From NCBI GenBank assembly GCA_951812525.1, contig OX638316.1:2970506-3034505 (forward strand): a stretch of DNA of 64,000 nucleotides, read 5' to 3'. Below the pieces are notes generated by a model. That model was not told the origin of the DNA. It worked only from the letters and a program-made list of their open reading frames with translations, and ran no database searches. A program made the translations under genes and the position numbers. Position 1 is the stretch's first letter. The number at the start of each line of letters is the position of its first letter. This DNA is from an uncultured Poribacteria bacterium (GTDB lineage: Bacteria > Poribacteria > WGA-4E > WGA-3G). Below are positions 1-9,274 of this stretch, one piece after another.

Positions 1-855
1 AATACGCGGGAGACGACACTGACAACTTTCCAAACCTGTCAACTGTTTGGATTCTCGGTGAAAGCGTTCAATCTTCCAGCGCACGTCGCACACTTGTCGT
101 ACGACGGACACATCAGATTGACTCAAGTCGTTGGTCGCAACATAATCTGTGCGTTGAGAAGATGCCACCCGGAAAACTTTCACCTTATGATTTCTCGGAA
201 ACCTATGAAGTTTCACGCGTTTGCCTGATTTTTCTTCTGCCTCTGTCCACCGTAAAGAATCAATGCGTTGATACGGTTTCTGGGCATCAGAATCATCAAC
301 AAGGCGATTACATTTCAACGCCACATAATACGTCTTATCAAGATTTTCAATATAAAGCAGAAGCGACTTACTCGCATACCAAGCATCCATGAACACGGTT
401 GAAAAAACGACAGCACGAGAGTAGACTAAGACCGAGAGTATATCTCGAAGATGATCCAACTTTGATTTACCGTCGCCATCTTTATCGTAGATACGGTAAT
501 CCATCAACCAATATCGGTCTAACTTCGCATTGACATAGACGCAGGTAACAATAGCAATACCGTTGATGATACCGCCAGCATTGCCCGAGTATTGTCGCTG
601 AGCGAGTGCGATCTTCTTGGCAGAGCGTTTATCAATGACGGTATCATCAATGATAAGGTATCCATCGGGGTCCAGCACCACGTCATTTTTGAAGTCTTCC
701 CAAAGCATGCGGGGTGTCAGACGGTCTCCTGCGAGATAACGGTTGATCTGATCATGGCTGAAACTTTCAGAATGTTCTGCGAAATGAGTCAGTGTATAGT
801 TGATAGGCGTGCTGAGTAGATATTGGCAATAATCCAGACGTGTCGGTCTAACCAT
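1..855 (-). CDS. IS701/IS4-like DDE transposase, 3'-truncated by window edge
   Basis: An open frame of 285 codons runs from an ATG at 855 off the left edge. An in-frame TAG lies shortly upstream, so this is the likely start. The product reads like a DDE transposase of the kind common in cyanobacteria and Poribacteria: an 'IIDDTVIDK' Asp motif near residue 77, 'FMDAWYAS' in the middle, and 'RWKIERFHRESKQLTGLE' near the visible end, which is the conserved W-x-I-E-x-F-H-R-E block around the catalytic Glu. The frame is uninterrupted in the visible part, so the element may be intact. A small hairpin at 871-895 lies just upstream of the start. Its other end and terminal repeats are outside the window. 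Family assignment (IS701 versus IS4) is from memory of the motif. Confidence 0.8.
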   Translation of the reverse strand, partial: MVRPTRLDYCQYLLSTPINYTLTHFAEHSESFSHDQINRYLAGDRLTPRMLWEDFKNDVVLDPDGYLIIDDTVIDKRSAKKIALAQRQYSGNAGGIINGIAIVTCVYVNAKLDRYWLMDYRIYDKDGDGKSKLDHLRDILSVLVYSRAVVFSTVFMDAWYASKSLLLYIENLDKTYYVALKCNRLVDDSDAQKPYQRIDSLRWTEAEEKSGKRVKLHRFPRNHKVKVFRVASSQRTDYVATNDLSQSDVSVVRQVCDVRWKIERFHRESKQLTGLESCQCRLPRI

Positions 856-975
856 CTCTAATGTGCCTTCCCAAACACCATATTAGTGTTTTTGGAAGTA
901 AAGGTCAAACATTATTGCGTAAGTCCTATAAGTAATAAACAACAGCGAGACACAAAGCCTCACCACTGTATTAAA

Positions 976-3558
976 TCACGCCTTCCGAAAAACGAATTCC
1001 CCTTCGTCAAAATCAACAGCAATCGCATCCCCATCTTGGAAAGTGCCTTCCAAGATCTGGATAGCCAGCAGGTTGAGAATATCCCGCTGGATTGTCCGAC
1101 GGAGCGGACGTGCGCCGTAGACGGTGTCAAATCCATGTTGCACCAACGCCTCGTTTGCAGATTCAGAGAGCGTCAAAGTCATCTCCTTCTCCGCAAAACG
1201 GTGACTCAACTGCGCAAGTTCCAACGTGACAATCCGTTTTAGTTCCTCAATGCCGAGGCGATCGAAGATAATTAGATCGTCAATACGGTTCAGGAATTCC
1301 GGCGGGAAATGCACCTGTACTGCTTCCATCACCTTACGCCGAATTTCTTTCGTATCCAAAAGAGCATCGCTGATCCACTGACTGCCGATATTGGAAGTCA
1401 TGATGACAACAGTGTTCTTGAAATCGACGGTGCGTCCCTGTCCATCCGTCATTCTACCGTCGTCAAGCATCTGGAGCAAAACGTTGAACACCTCTGGATG
1501 CGCCTTCTCAACCTCGTCAAGCAGGATGACACAGTATGGGTGCCGTCGCACTGCTTCCGTCAGCTGCCCGCCTTCGTCGTAACCGACGTACCCTGGCGGT
1601 GCACCGATTAATCGAGAGACGGTGTGTTTTTCCATGTACTCGCTCATGTCGATACGCGCCATCGCATTTGCGTCATCGAAGAGGAACTCGGCAAGCGATT
1701 TAGCGAGGTGCGTTTTACCGACACCCGTTGGACCCATAAAGAGAAAAGACCCAAGAGGTCGATCAGGATCGCCGAGACCAACACGGGCGCGTCGAATTGC
1801 ATTGGAGACAGCACTAACCGCCTCATCCTGCCCGATGACCTGTTCACACAGACGCTCTTCCATGTGAATGAGTTTTTGTGTCTCGCCCTCCATCAGTCGA
1901 TAAACAGGGATACCCGTCCATTTCGCCACAATTTCGGCGATGTCCTCTGCACCGACCTGCTCTTTTAACATCTGTGTGCCTTGCGCATCTGTTTCCAGTG
2001 CTTCTCGGACGCTTTTGAGTTGTGATTCTAGTTCCGGTATTTTACCGTATTCGAGTTCTGAGGTTCTACCGAGATTGCCTGCGCGTTTGGCTTGCTCCGA
2101 TTCAATACGAAGTGCCTCAATCTGTTCCATTAACGCACCGATCTGCGTCAAACTCGCTTTTTCATTCTGCCATGTTGCTTTGAGTGCGTTTGCCCTCTCT
2201 TTAAGTTCGGCAAGTTCAGAGACCAGTTTTTCAAGGCGTTGCTGCGACGCGCTGTCCTGTTCTTTCTCCAGTGCCTGCTGTTCTATCTGGAGTTGGATGA
2301 TGCGGCGTTCGACCTCGTCAATTTCCTCTGGTACGCTGTCAATCTCAATCCGCAGCCGTGATGCAGCTTCGTCCACCAAATCCACGGCTTTGTCCGGTAG
2401 AAAGCGTTCAGAGATATAACGCTTTGAGAGGGTGGCAGCGGCGACAATGGCGTTATCTTGAATTTGTACGCCGTGATGCGTTTCATAGCGTTCCTTTAGA
2501 CCACGCAGAATAGCAATCGTGTCTTCAACGGACGGTTCTTCAACCTGCACAGGCTGGAATCGGCGTTCCAAAGCCGCATCCTTCTCAATGTGTTTACGAT
2601 ACTCATCAAGTGTGGTTGCACCGATACATCGGAGTTCACCGCGTGCCAGTGCCGGTTTGAGCATGTTCGACGCGTCAACAGCACCTTCTGCAGCACCCGC
2701 CCCGACAATGGTATGAAGTTCGTCTATAAAGAGGATGACCTGTCCTTCGGCTTGCTCTATATCGGCGAGGACGGCTTTCAGTCTGTCCTCAAATTCGCCA
2801 CGGTATTTGCTACCAGCGATGAGAGCTCCTAAATCGAGTGCGATGAGGCGTTTATCCCGCAGGCTTTCTGGGACATCTCCATCGGCAATACGCTGTGCCA
2901 ACCCTTCCACAATCGCTGTTTTCCCGACACCGGGCTCGCCAATGAGCACCGGATTATTTTTGCGTCTACGGGAGAGCACTTGCATCACGCGGCGGATTTC
3001 GTCATCGCGTCCGATAACCGGATCGAGTTTACCTGAGATTGCTTCTTGGGTGAGTTCCCTGCCAAACCGAGTCAGTGCCTGATACTTATCCTCTGGGTTC
3101 TGATCGGTTATCCGTTGGTTGCCACGGATGTCAACAAGTGCCTTGAGGATTTTGTCTTTTGTTACACCGGCTTCCCCCAGGATTTTGCCGATTTCGCTCT
3201 GCTTTGCTTCGGCAGATGCTATCAGGAGATGTTCTGTGCTGACGTATTCGTCTTTAAGTGCCGTCGCTTCTTTGAACGCCGTATCCAAAACGGATTGTAG
3301 TGCTGGAGCCATGCGCATTTCAACAGCCGACCCTTGCACTTGTGGTGTTTTTTCAACAGCGGCTTCTACTGCTGCGGTGATTCCCGGAATATCGACACCT
3401 AACTTCTGAAAAATCGGTGTCACAATTCCATCGGTCTGTTTCATGAGTGCCAACATCAGATGTTCGACGCTAAGTTCCGGGCTTTGAGCATCCGAGGCTA
3501 AACTCTGCGCTGTTTGTAATGCTTCTTGTGCTTTGATTGTAAATCTATCAAATCTCAT
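976..3558 (-). CDS. clpB: ATP-dependent disaggregase ClpB
   Basis: An 860-residue Hsp100 chaperone, the usual length for ClpB (about 857). It works with DnaK to extract and refold aggregated proteins in the cytoplasm. Visible domains are a Clp N-terminal repeat domain (about 1-150), a first AAA+ module with Walker A 'GEPGVGKT' near residue 205 and Walker B 'VILFIDELH', a long Glu/Lys-rich coiled-coil middle domain (about 410-520), a second AAA+ module with '[16 protein letters not shown]' near 605, and a ClpB D2-small domain. The coiled-coil middle domain separates it from ClpA and ClpC. The start is ATG with GGAGG a few bases upstream. It stands alone between the transposase and an ADP-ribosylglycohydrolase. 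No CIRCE element was recognised upstream. Confidence 0.97.
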   Translation of the reverse strand: MRFDRFTIKAQEALQTAQSLASDAQSPELSVEHLMLALMKQTDGIVTPIFQKLGVDIPGITAAVEAAVEKTPQVQGSAVEMRMAPALQSVLDTAFKEATALKDEYVSTEHLLIASAEAKQSEIGKILGEAGVTKDKILKALVDIRGNQRITDQNPEDKYQALTRFGRELTQEAISGKLDPVIGRDDEIRRVMQVLSRRRKNNPVLIGEPGVGKTAIVEGLAQRIADGDVPESLRDKRLIALDLGALIAGSKYRGEFEDRLKAVLADIEQAEGQVILFIDELHTIVGAGAAEGAVDASNMLKPALARGELRCIGATTLDEYRKHIEKDAALERRFQPVQVEEPSVEDTIAILRGLKERYETHHGVQIQDNAIVAAATLSKRYISERFLPDKAVDLVDEAASRLRIEIDSVPEEIDEVERRIIQLQIEQQALEKEQDSASQQRLEKLVSELAELKERANALKATWQNEKASLTQIGALMEQIEALRIESEQAKRAGNLGRTSELEYGKIPELESQLKSVREALETDAQGTQMLKEQVGAEDIAEIVAKWTGIPVYRLMEGETQKLIHMEERLCEQVIGQDEAVSAVSNAIRRARVGLGDPDRPLGSFLFMGPTGVGKTHLAKSLAEFLFDDANAMARIDMSEYMEKHTVSRLIGAPPGYVGYDEGGQLTEAVRRHPYCVILLDEVEKAHPEVFNVLLQMLDDGRMTDGQGRTVDFKNTVVIMTSNIGSQWISDALLDTKEIRRKVMEAVQVHFPPEFLNRIDDLIIFDRLGIEELKRIVTLELAQLSHRFAEKEMTLTLSESANEALVQHGFDTVYGARPLRRTIQRDILNLLAIQILEGTFQDGDAIAVDFDEGEFVFRKA

Positions 3559-3866
3559 AATGCGCCTCCATTGCTGTATCTATTTTATTTTAGTGGTATT
3601 CAAATCAGTTTCTGCATGGATATAGCAAAATCTATGCCATTTCTCTCTGAACGTTGAGATTTGATAGCATTGCGGATAAGGGTGGGCTTCAGAACATACG
3701 AGAAGCCAGTGTACAGGATTGCCCAAGGCAAGTCCCAATTAGGAGATTGCTGCTATAAGAGCATCACAATTGACTGACGTTCCTATCAATCCTGTGACAC
3801 TTTGGCATCCGATGTGCTAATTTGGCAGGGAAAACAGGTTAAATTAGGACAATTTGTTATGCGTGG
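3559..3866. other. Intergenic region upstream of clpB
   Basis: About 308 bases between the start of clpB and the end of the ADP-ribosylglycohydrolase gene. It should hold the clpB promoter on the minus strand. I see no convincing -35/-10 pair, heat-shock sigma site, CIRCE repeat or small ORF. Confidence 0.4.
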
Positions 3867-4652
3867 TTAATTGCCAGCCGTGTCGTACATCTCCTGCATC
3901 AGTTCTATGATATCGGGTGCTTTGGAGAGGAAGCGGTTTTCTGCTTCTTCTTTAATGTCTTCGGGAATCCCGTGTAATGCTTCGGCGATTCCCCCTGCGA
4001 TTGAACCAAGAGTATCGGAATCACCGCCTAAGGAGATGGCATTGCGTACAGCGTCTTCGTAATTTTCTGATTCTAAGGCACTGGTCACAGCTGGTGGGAC
4101 TGTGCCTTGACATGTCATATCGAAGGCATAATTCGTCCGGATGTCATCAACTGTACGTGTCAGGTCATAGCCGTATTGGGCACTGATAACCTCACGGATA
4201 CCTGCAGGACTTTCACCGCGATAGGCAAGCCAGATGGCGTGGGTTGTTGCCTGTGCACCTTTTACGCCTTCGGGGTGATCGTGACTGATAACGGTTACTT
4301 TCTCAGCAGCGAGAAGTGCTGCATTGAGATCGCCTCGGTTCAGAAACGCCGCTGGTGAGACGCGCATTGCTGCGCCGTTACGAAAAGTGCAATTGGGTGC
4401 ATCCTCTGGAGAAGCGATCCACTGTTTAAATATCTGACTAAAGCCACATTTTGGATACCGTTGTCCCCAGTCACGCATCGTTTCTGCCGGTGGGAGGTTA
4501 TGCAAAAGGGCATCAGCAACGGCTGCCGTGCAAACCGAATCGTCTGTAAAACGGCAGTCCTCACTGAAAAAAGGAAAGTCTTTGGTTTTGATTCGGCGAT
4601 CCTTGGGTTCGTAGATTGAACCGGCAATATCTCCGATAATTGCGCCTAACAT
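3867..4652 (-). CDS. ADP-ribosylglycohydrolase family protein
   Basis: A 261-residue protein of the ADP-ribosylglycohydrolase (DraG/ARH) family, which removes ADP-ribose from proteins or small molecules using two Mg ions. The N-terminus 'MLGAIIGDIAGSIYE' is the family opening. 'FTDDSVCTAAVADALL' (near 35-50) supplies the first metal-binding Thr-Asp-Asp, and 'GGDSDTLGSIAGGIAEALHG' near 205-225 supplies the second Asp pair. The length is normal. The ATG follows AAGGA with about 9 bases of spacing. No ADP-ribosyltransferase is next to it, so the substrate is unknown. Confidence 0.9.
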   Translation of the reverse strand: MLGAIIGDIAGSIYEPKDRRIKTKDFPFFSEDCRFTDDSVCTAAVADALLHNLPPAETMRDWGQRYPKCGFSQIFKQWIASPEDAPNCTFRNGAAMRVSPAAFLNRGDLNAALLAAEKVTVISHDHPEGVKGAQATTHAIWLAYRGESPAGIREVISAQYGYDLTRTVDDIRTNYAFDMTCQGTVPPAVTSALESENYEDAVRNAISLGGDSDTLGSIAGGIAEALHGIPEDIKEEAENRFLSKAPDIIELMQEMYDTAGN

Positions 4653-4664
4653 ATTTTGCGTCCT

Positions 4665-4710
4665 TAAAAATAAAAAATGTAGGGCTAAAGCACAAAGACT
4701 CCGCCCTACA
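4665..4710 (-). terminator. Rho-independent terminator after LamG gene
   Basis: On the minus strand an 8-bp stem TGTAGGGC/GCCCTACA (4703-4710 with 4678-4685) is followed directly by TTTTTTATTTTT. It lies 26 bases beyond the stop of the LamG gene at 4736. The stem resembles the 'TGTAGG...' palindromes scattered elsewhere in the window. Confidence 0.75.
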
Positions 4711-4735
4711 AGATAGACATAAATGAAAATAAGTG

Positions 4736-5572
4736 CTATCGCAGTGTGCGTTGTGCCTTAATATTCGCCCACGTCGTGGTGAACTTGTCCTGTGGTTCAA
4801 CGCTTACGACTGGTTCAGCGTACTCAGCGAAATCAGCTTTATCGAAAGCGGAATTGTAGACAATGAGTTCGTCTATCGCTCCGGCGAAGTAGTGCACATC
4901 GGTGCCTGAAATCACTTCATCGTGAAAAACGGTGTCGGCATTGACATAAGCGATACCGAGAGCAGCACCATGGCCGAAAAGGGCACCGCCATCTTCGCTA
5001 GCAACCATTTCACCATTAACCCACATCTCGAATTTGTCGGATTCAACAGCGTTCGTCGTGTCGCGTAAAACCAAAGCCACGTGATACCACACCCCTGAAT
5101 CTACTGCGACAGCGGGCCACGCACCATCCCAGTTGTATTCTGCTCTGTTCCACGCTCCTACATAGACTTCACCGTCGAACACATAGAGGTTAAAGCCGCG
5201 CGTCGCGCCACCTTCCTCATAAATCAATTGCTTGTGATCAGCGATATCCACATCGTCACAGTTAAAGTAACAGGCGATCGTCCGATCAGAATAGAAATCG
5301 GGTGCTACAATGGTATTAATACCCAAGTCATTAGGAAGTTGGACGCCATCATCTATACCGTCAAAACGTAATGCATTGCCAACAACACCGTCAACGATCT
5401 CAGGGTCTCCGACAATTGTTCCATCCAAACCTTTTCCAGACGTGTCAGCAACATCCAGGTCTTCAAGACTCCAAACACCTTCAACAGTTGCGTCGTCTTT
5501 CGCAGCGTAAGTGGCTGCGGCGATAAACATGAGTAAAACACTAAATATGAAAATAAAACGATATTTCATCAT
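4736..5572 (-). CDS. Secreted LamG (concanavalin A-like) domain protein 1
   Basis: A 278-residue protein with a signal peptide (residues 1-23, ending ...AAATYAAKD) and one LamG/laminin-G-like jelly-roll domain. Typical strands are 'GVWSLEDLDVADTSGKGLDG', 'ALRFDGIDDGVQLP', 'DRTIACYFNCDD', 'WYHVALVLRD', 'KFEMWVNGEM' and 'FAGAIDELIVYNSAF'. Such domains usually bind carbohydrate or other ligands outside the cell. The last 30 residues hold a tail ('VEPQDKFTTTWANIKAQR') shared with two other LamG proteins here. It is a tandem paralogue of the gene at 5628-6461, 55 bases away in the same orientation. RBS AAAGGAG precedes ATGATG. The ligand is unknown. Confidence 0.88.
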   Translation of the reverse strand: MMKYRFIFIFSVLLMFIAAATYAAKDDATVEGVWSLEDLDVADTSGKGLDGTIVGDPEIVDGVVGNALRFDGIDDGVQLPNDLGINTIVAPDFYSDRTIACYFNCDDVDIADHKQLIYEEGGATRGFNLYVFDGEVYVGAWNRAEYNWDGAWPAVAVDSGVWYHVALVLRDTTNAVESDKFEMWVNGEMVASEDGGALFGHGAALGIAYVNADTVFHDEVISGTDVHYFAGAIDELIVYNSAFDKADFAEYAEPVVSVEPQDKFTTTWANIKAQRTLR

Positions 5573-5627
5573 TGCGATTATCTCCTTTATAGGTAACTGT
5601 TGTTGAACTTCAATCTGAAGTTTGAGG

Positions 5628-6461
5628 TTATTTTTCGCTGCGTTGGGCTTTCAGGTGTGCCCAAGTTGTTGTGAACTTGCCCTGTGCTTCAACGCTCAGG
5701 GGTGCTGAGAGTTCAGCAAAATCCGCCTCGTCAAAAGCAGAACCGTAGACAAGAACTTCGTCGATTAAACCACCGAACCAGTCAAGGTCGCTTCCACCGC
5801 CACCACCGTCATGGTAAACAGTGTTCTGGTTGAGATGACCGATACCGATATCGTCGCCGTGTGCATGCAATTGACCGCCTTTTTCTTGAGCGATGCGTTT
5901 GCCATCGAGCCACATCTCAAACTTTTTACTTTCTACCTTAGCCGCACCATCGCGAATCACTATACCGACGTGGTACCAACGTTTTGACTTTACCTCCGCA
6001 AAGGGCCATGCACCATTCCAGTTATACTCAGCGCGATTCCAACCGGCACCGTAAAGTTTCCCATCGTGGACATAGATGACTAAGCCTCGCGTTGCACCGC
6101 CTTCTTCATAAATCACCTGTTTCCGATCATCAATTTTTACATCATCGCAGTTAAATAGCGCAGCGACTGTCCGGTTGGTGTAAGGTCCACCGGTATTAAT
6201 ATCTATGGAATCTGGAAGTTTAATACCGTCTTTTGTGCCATTAAACTGCAACGCTTTTCCAGCAATACCATCAACAACCTTCGGTTTTCCTGTGAAGTTA
6301 CCATTGACACCTTTATTTGAAGCATCTTTGGCATCTCCATTATTAAAATCCCAAATTGCAGCGACTGTTCCTTCGTCGCGCTGTGCGTGCACTGGCACGA
6401 TAGGTAATAACACGCATAACAGTAAAGCGATACATACTGTAAAAACAAATACACGAATCAT
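5628..6461 (-). CDS. Secreted LamG domain protein 2
   Basis: A 277-residue paralogue of the downstream gene, with the same architecture: signal peptide (cleavage near 'VPVHAQRDE', about residue 27), a LamG-like domain over residues 30-245 ('AIWDFNNGDAKDASNKGVNG', 'ALQFNGTKDGIKLP', 'WYHVGIVIRDG', 'KFEMWLDGKRIA', 'GLIDEVLVYGSAFDEADFAEL'), and the C-terminal tail 'LSVEAQGKFTTTWAHLKAQR'. A Gly/Asp patch 'HDGGGGGSDLDW' sits near residue 215. A strong AGGAGG site precedes the ATG. It is first of the LamG pair and likely cotranscribed with it. The extracellular role is not known. Confidence 0.88.
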   Translation of the reverse strand: MIRVFVFTVCIALLLCVLLPIVPVHAQRDEGTVAAIWDFNNGDAKDASNKGVNGNFTGKPKVVDGIAGKALQFNGTKDGIKLPDSIDINTGGPYTNRTVAALFNCDDVKIDDRKQVIYEEGGATRGLVIYVHDGKLYGAGWNRAEYNWNGAWPFAEVKSKRWYHVGIVIRDGAAKVESKKFEMWLDGKRIAQEKGGQLHAHGDDIGIGHLNQNTVYHDGGGGGSDLDWFGGLIDEVLVYGSAFDEADFAELSAPLSVEAQGKFTTTWAHLKAQRSEK

Positions 6462-7018
6462 TTTTCCCTCCTATGAAATTCCTCCTTTAATTGGATAGGG
6501 AGGTTAGCGTTTTTTGAGACATTCATGGATGCCTCAAACTTCTGGTTTACTATATTATTATAATTATTATTTTAATATCAGAATTTTGTCAAATTAAAAT
6601 TAGAGTTAAAAGAGAAATGTTGACGTTAACTCATACTTTAAGGTATTCTTTATGCAAAATACTTATGTGAGTTTTATTTTTTATCCAACTCGTTGACTTA
6701 TGTTTATCGTGAGTTATCAAAATATATAGGTATCTCAGTAAGCTACGAGATTTGAAGTGACGCTTGGTCACTAATAAACTTGATTGAGATGAAACTAAAA
6801 TGAATTATAGATTTCTTGGAGCAAATTGGTATTTTTATTTGCTTAATGATTCAAATTTATGAGATAATTGACTGTATAAAGCCATTACTAATATTTATCG
6901 TTATTACAAATGTGATTGACTTCACATAGTTTTTACGGATTTCATCGATGCTTATACTTTGGAAATGACTTAACTAACTACAGCAGTAGAAAAGGAGAGA
7001 AACCTAAATTTTGCCGAT
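6462..7018. other. AT-rich divergent intergenic region
   Basis: About 557 bases between the divergent LamG and LRR genes. It is clearly more AT-rich than the flanks, with a run of TTATTATAATTATTATTTT-like sequence near 6550-6580. It should hold both promoters. A weak candidate on the plus strand is TTGACT at 6868 with TATTTA at 6892 (18-base spacer). No ORF or RNA gene was recognised. Confidence 0.45.
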
Positions 7019-9196
7019 ATGCGGAGAGCCAAATTTGGTTTGCTTTGTACTATGCAATTTATAAAAACAAGACGGATATTAACTTGTACGCTAATACTCA
7101 GCACAGCACTGTTCTTAATGTTTCCTCTAACAACATTAGCCCAAACCGTGAGGATTCCAGACACGAACCTTCGCGCTGCGATTGCAGAAGCACTTGATAA
7201 GGCACCCAGTGACCTAATTACGGCAGGTGAGATGGCGGCGTTGAGGGAGATTAATGCAGAGGAGAGGGGTATTCGTGATTTGACAGGGCTTGAGGCTGCA
7301 ACGAATCTGGAGCATGTAAGACTACACCACAATCTGATATCCGATCTCTCGCCACTCGCCGGGTTGCCCAGATTGCATACTATACGAATAGGAGATAACA
7401 CGATATCCGACCTCTCGCCTCTTGTAAAATCTACGACTTTAGAGGGATTGGATATTTGGGAGAATTTGATCTCCGATTTGTCCCCGCTGGCAGATTTAAT
7501 CAACTTACGATGGATAAATTTCAGTGATAACGCAGTATCCGACTTATCACCATTGGCAGGCTTGATAAGGCTCGATTGGATAGGGATGAGCCGAAACCCA
7601 ATTGGAGACCTAGCACCACTTACAGGACTGGTTAGTCTGAGAAGTTTTTCCTCTTGGGGCACGCCTATATTAAATCTTTCTGCCTTGGCAAAGTTACCAA
7701 AACTGAGAGAGATAGATATTTGTGGTGGAGAAATCTCGGATCTCTCACCATTGTCGGGATTTACAAATCTGAGAGAACTCTATCTCGCCGGCAATGAGAT
7801 CTCGGATCTTTCTCCATTGGCAAGTTTAACAGGATTAACACGTCTGGGTCTTGAAAATAACCGAGTATCGAATGTCTCTCCGCTTACATCTTTACCCAAC
7901 TTGACATGGATTAACCTTGAGGACAATAATGTATTGGACTTTTCACCCTTAGACGCGCTTCCTGGGAATGTCACTATCGTTGGTCAGAATAATCCAGGAT
8001 TTAGGCGCAGTGCTCCAAAAATAGATGGACCTTGGCTGTGGGTTATAGTCCCGACAGGCGGTGTGTCCGGCACAAGGGCAGCGGCGTCTCGAACAGATTT
8101 CCTGAGACGGATGAGTGGTGGTGCTGTAACGGAGTTAGGAATTGCGAGACAAGGCGCGACCGAGGGAGATGCCGTTGGAGATAAGGTCTGGACATTAGGT
8201 AAAATCTCTAGGAGTGGTGGCAATAACATAAATGGGGTTGTAAATACGATCGGGTTAGGCACGGGCAATATAGATTATCATGTGGCTTACGGTTCGGTGA
8301 ATTTGGATTCCCCGCGCCAACAGAGTACAAGAATGTTCGTTGGGAGCAGTGACGCGGTTAAGGTCTGGCTTAACGGTGTTTTGGTTCATACTAATGTCAC
8401 AGACCGAGATGCTGACGATTACGAAGAGAATTTCTCTGTTACGCTAAGGAGGGGGACAAACATCCTATTAGTTGCTGTTTACGAAGGCGAGGGTTGGTGG
8501 AGCGGCTTTTTCGGGTTTGATAGTGGGACAGAATACACAGTCTGGACACAAAGTCCTCAAAGTGTAATAAGAGTCCCGCGTCTTGCAGATGTAAATGAAG
8601 ATGGAAGTGTGAGCATTCTGGATCTGATTCTCGTAGCACGCGATTTTGAAAGAAACAAACCTAGTAATCCGCGAGCGGACGTAAATGGGGACGGAAGGAT
8701 TAACATCTTAGATCTTAACCTTGTAGTGCGAAGTATGGACGCTACAATAGCTGCCGCGCCTTCTGCTCTCATCTCAGACAATCAAATATCTCCATTGGCA
8801 CTACAGGCATGGATAGCACAGGCGCGCGCTGAAAACGATGGTTCGCTTGTTTTTGAGCAGGGCATTGCGAACCTTCAACGCCTATTAATGTCGTTGATTC
8901 CCAAGGAAACAGTGCTGCTCGCAAACTACCCGAACCCATTCAACCCAGAAACATGGATACCGTATCAGCTCGCAACAGCTGCCGATATCCAGATTCGTAT
9001 CTATGCTGCAAGTGGTGTATTGGTTCGGACACTGGATTTAGGGCATCAGTCTGCTGGTATCTATCAACAACGGAGTCACGCAGCGTATTGGGATGGAAAA
9101 AATAAAGTCGGTGAATCTGTGGCGAGTGGCGTCTATTTTTATACGCTTACTGCTGGCGATTTCACTGCTACTCGCAAGATGATTATAAGAAAGTAG
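7019..9196 (+). CDS. Secreted internalin-like LRR protein with dockerin repeats and T9SS-type C-terminal domain
   Basis: A 725-residue exported protein. After a signal peptide (hydrophobic stretch ending '...LTTLAQ', about residue 42) comes an LRR N-cap ('IPDTNLRAAIAEALDKAP') and about 10 internalin-style 22-residue repeats ('ISDLSPLAGL..L..I'), residues 60-325. A beta-sandwich follows, resembling PA14/CBM folds ('SSDAVKVWLNGVLVHTN'), about 340-515. Next are two dockerin-type Ca-binding repeats ('DVNEDGSVSILDLILVA', 'DVNGDGRINILDLNLVV', about 521-574). A C-terminal FlgD/T9SS-like Ig domain starts 'NYPNPFNPETWIPYQL' near 640. It is a partial paralogue of the next gene. The start is uncertain: ATG 7019 and ATG 7052 both keep the signal peptide, and neither has a well-spaced SD. 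Confidence 0.88.
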   Translation: MRRAKFGLLCTMQFIKTRRILTCTLILSTALFLMFPLTTLAQTVRIPDTNLRAAIAEALDKAPSDLITAGEMAALREINAEERGIRDLTGLEAATNLEHVRLHHNLISDLSPLAGLPRLHTIRIGDNTISDLSPLVKSTTLEGLDIWENLISDLSPLADLINLRWINFSDNAVSDLSPLAGLIRLDWIGMSRNPIGDLAPLTGLVSLRSFSSWGTPILNLSALAKLPKLREIDICGGEISDLSPLSGFTNLRELYLAGNEISDLSPLASLTGLTRLGLENNRVSNVSPLTSLPNLTWINLEDNNVLDFSPLDALPGNVTIVGQNNPGFRRSAPKIDGPWLWVIVPTGGVSGTRAAASRTDFLRRMSGGAVTELGIARQGATEGDAVGDKVWTLGKISRSGGNNINGVVNTIGLGTGNIDYHVAYGSVNLDSPRQQSTRMFVGSSDAVKVWLNGVLVHTNVTDRDADDYEENFSVTLRRGTNILLVAVYEGEGWWSGFFGFDSGTEYTVWTQSPQSVIRVPRLADVNEDGSVSILDLILVARDFERNKPSNPRADVNGDGRINILDLNLVVRSMDATIAAAPSALISDNQISPLALQAWIAQARAENDGSLVFEQGIANLQRLLMSLIPKETVLLANYPNPFNPETWIPYQLATAADIQIRIYAASGVLVRTLDLGHQSAGIYQQRSHAAYWDGKNKVGESVASGVYFYTLTAGDFTATRKMIIRK

Positions 9197-9274
9197 TAGC
9201 GATCTTTAATCAAGGCTGTTAACGACAACATAAAATGAATGAGGATATGGCACTGACTTTACAGTCAAAGGAAA

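Noticed and set aside
1309-3409. Several plus-strand frames of 60-160 codons opposite clpB
   Set aside because: They lie wholly inside the well-supported clpB gene on the other strand and have no recognisable domain; they are shadows.
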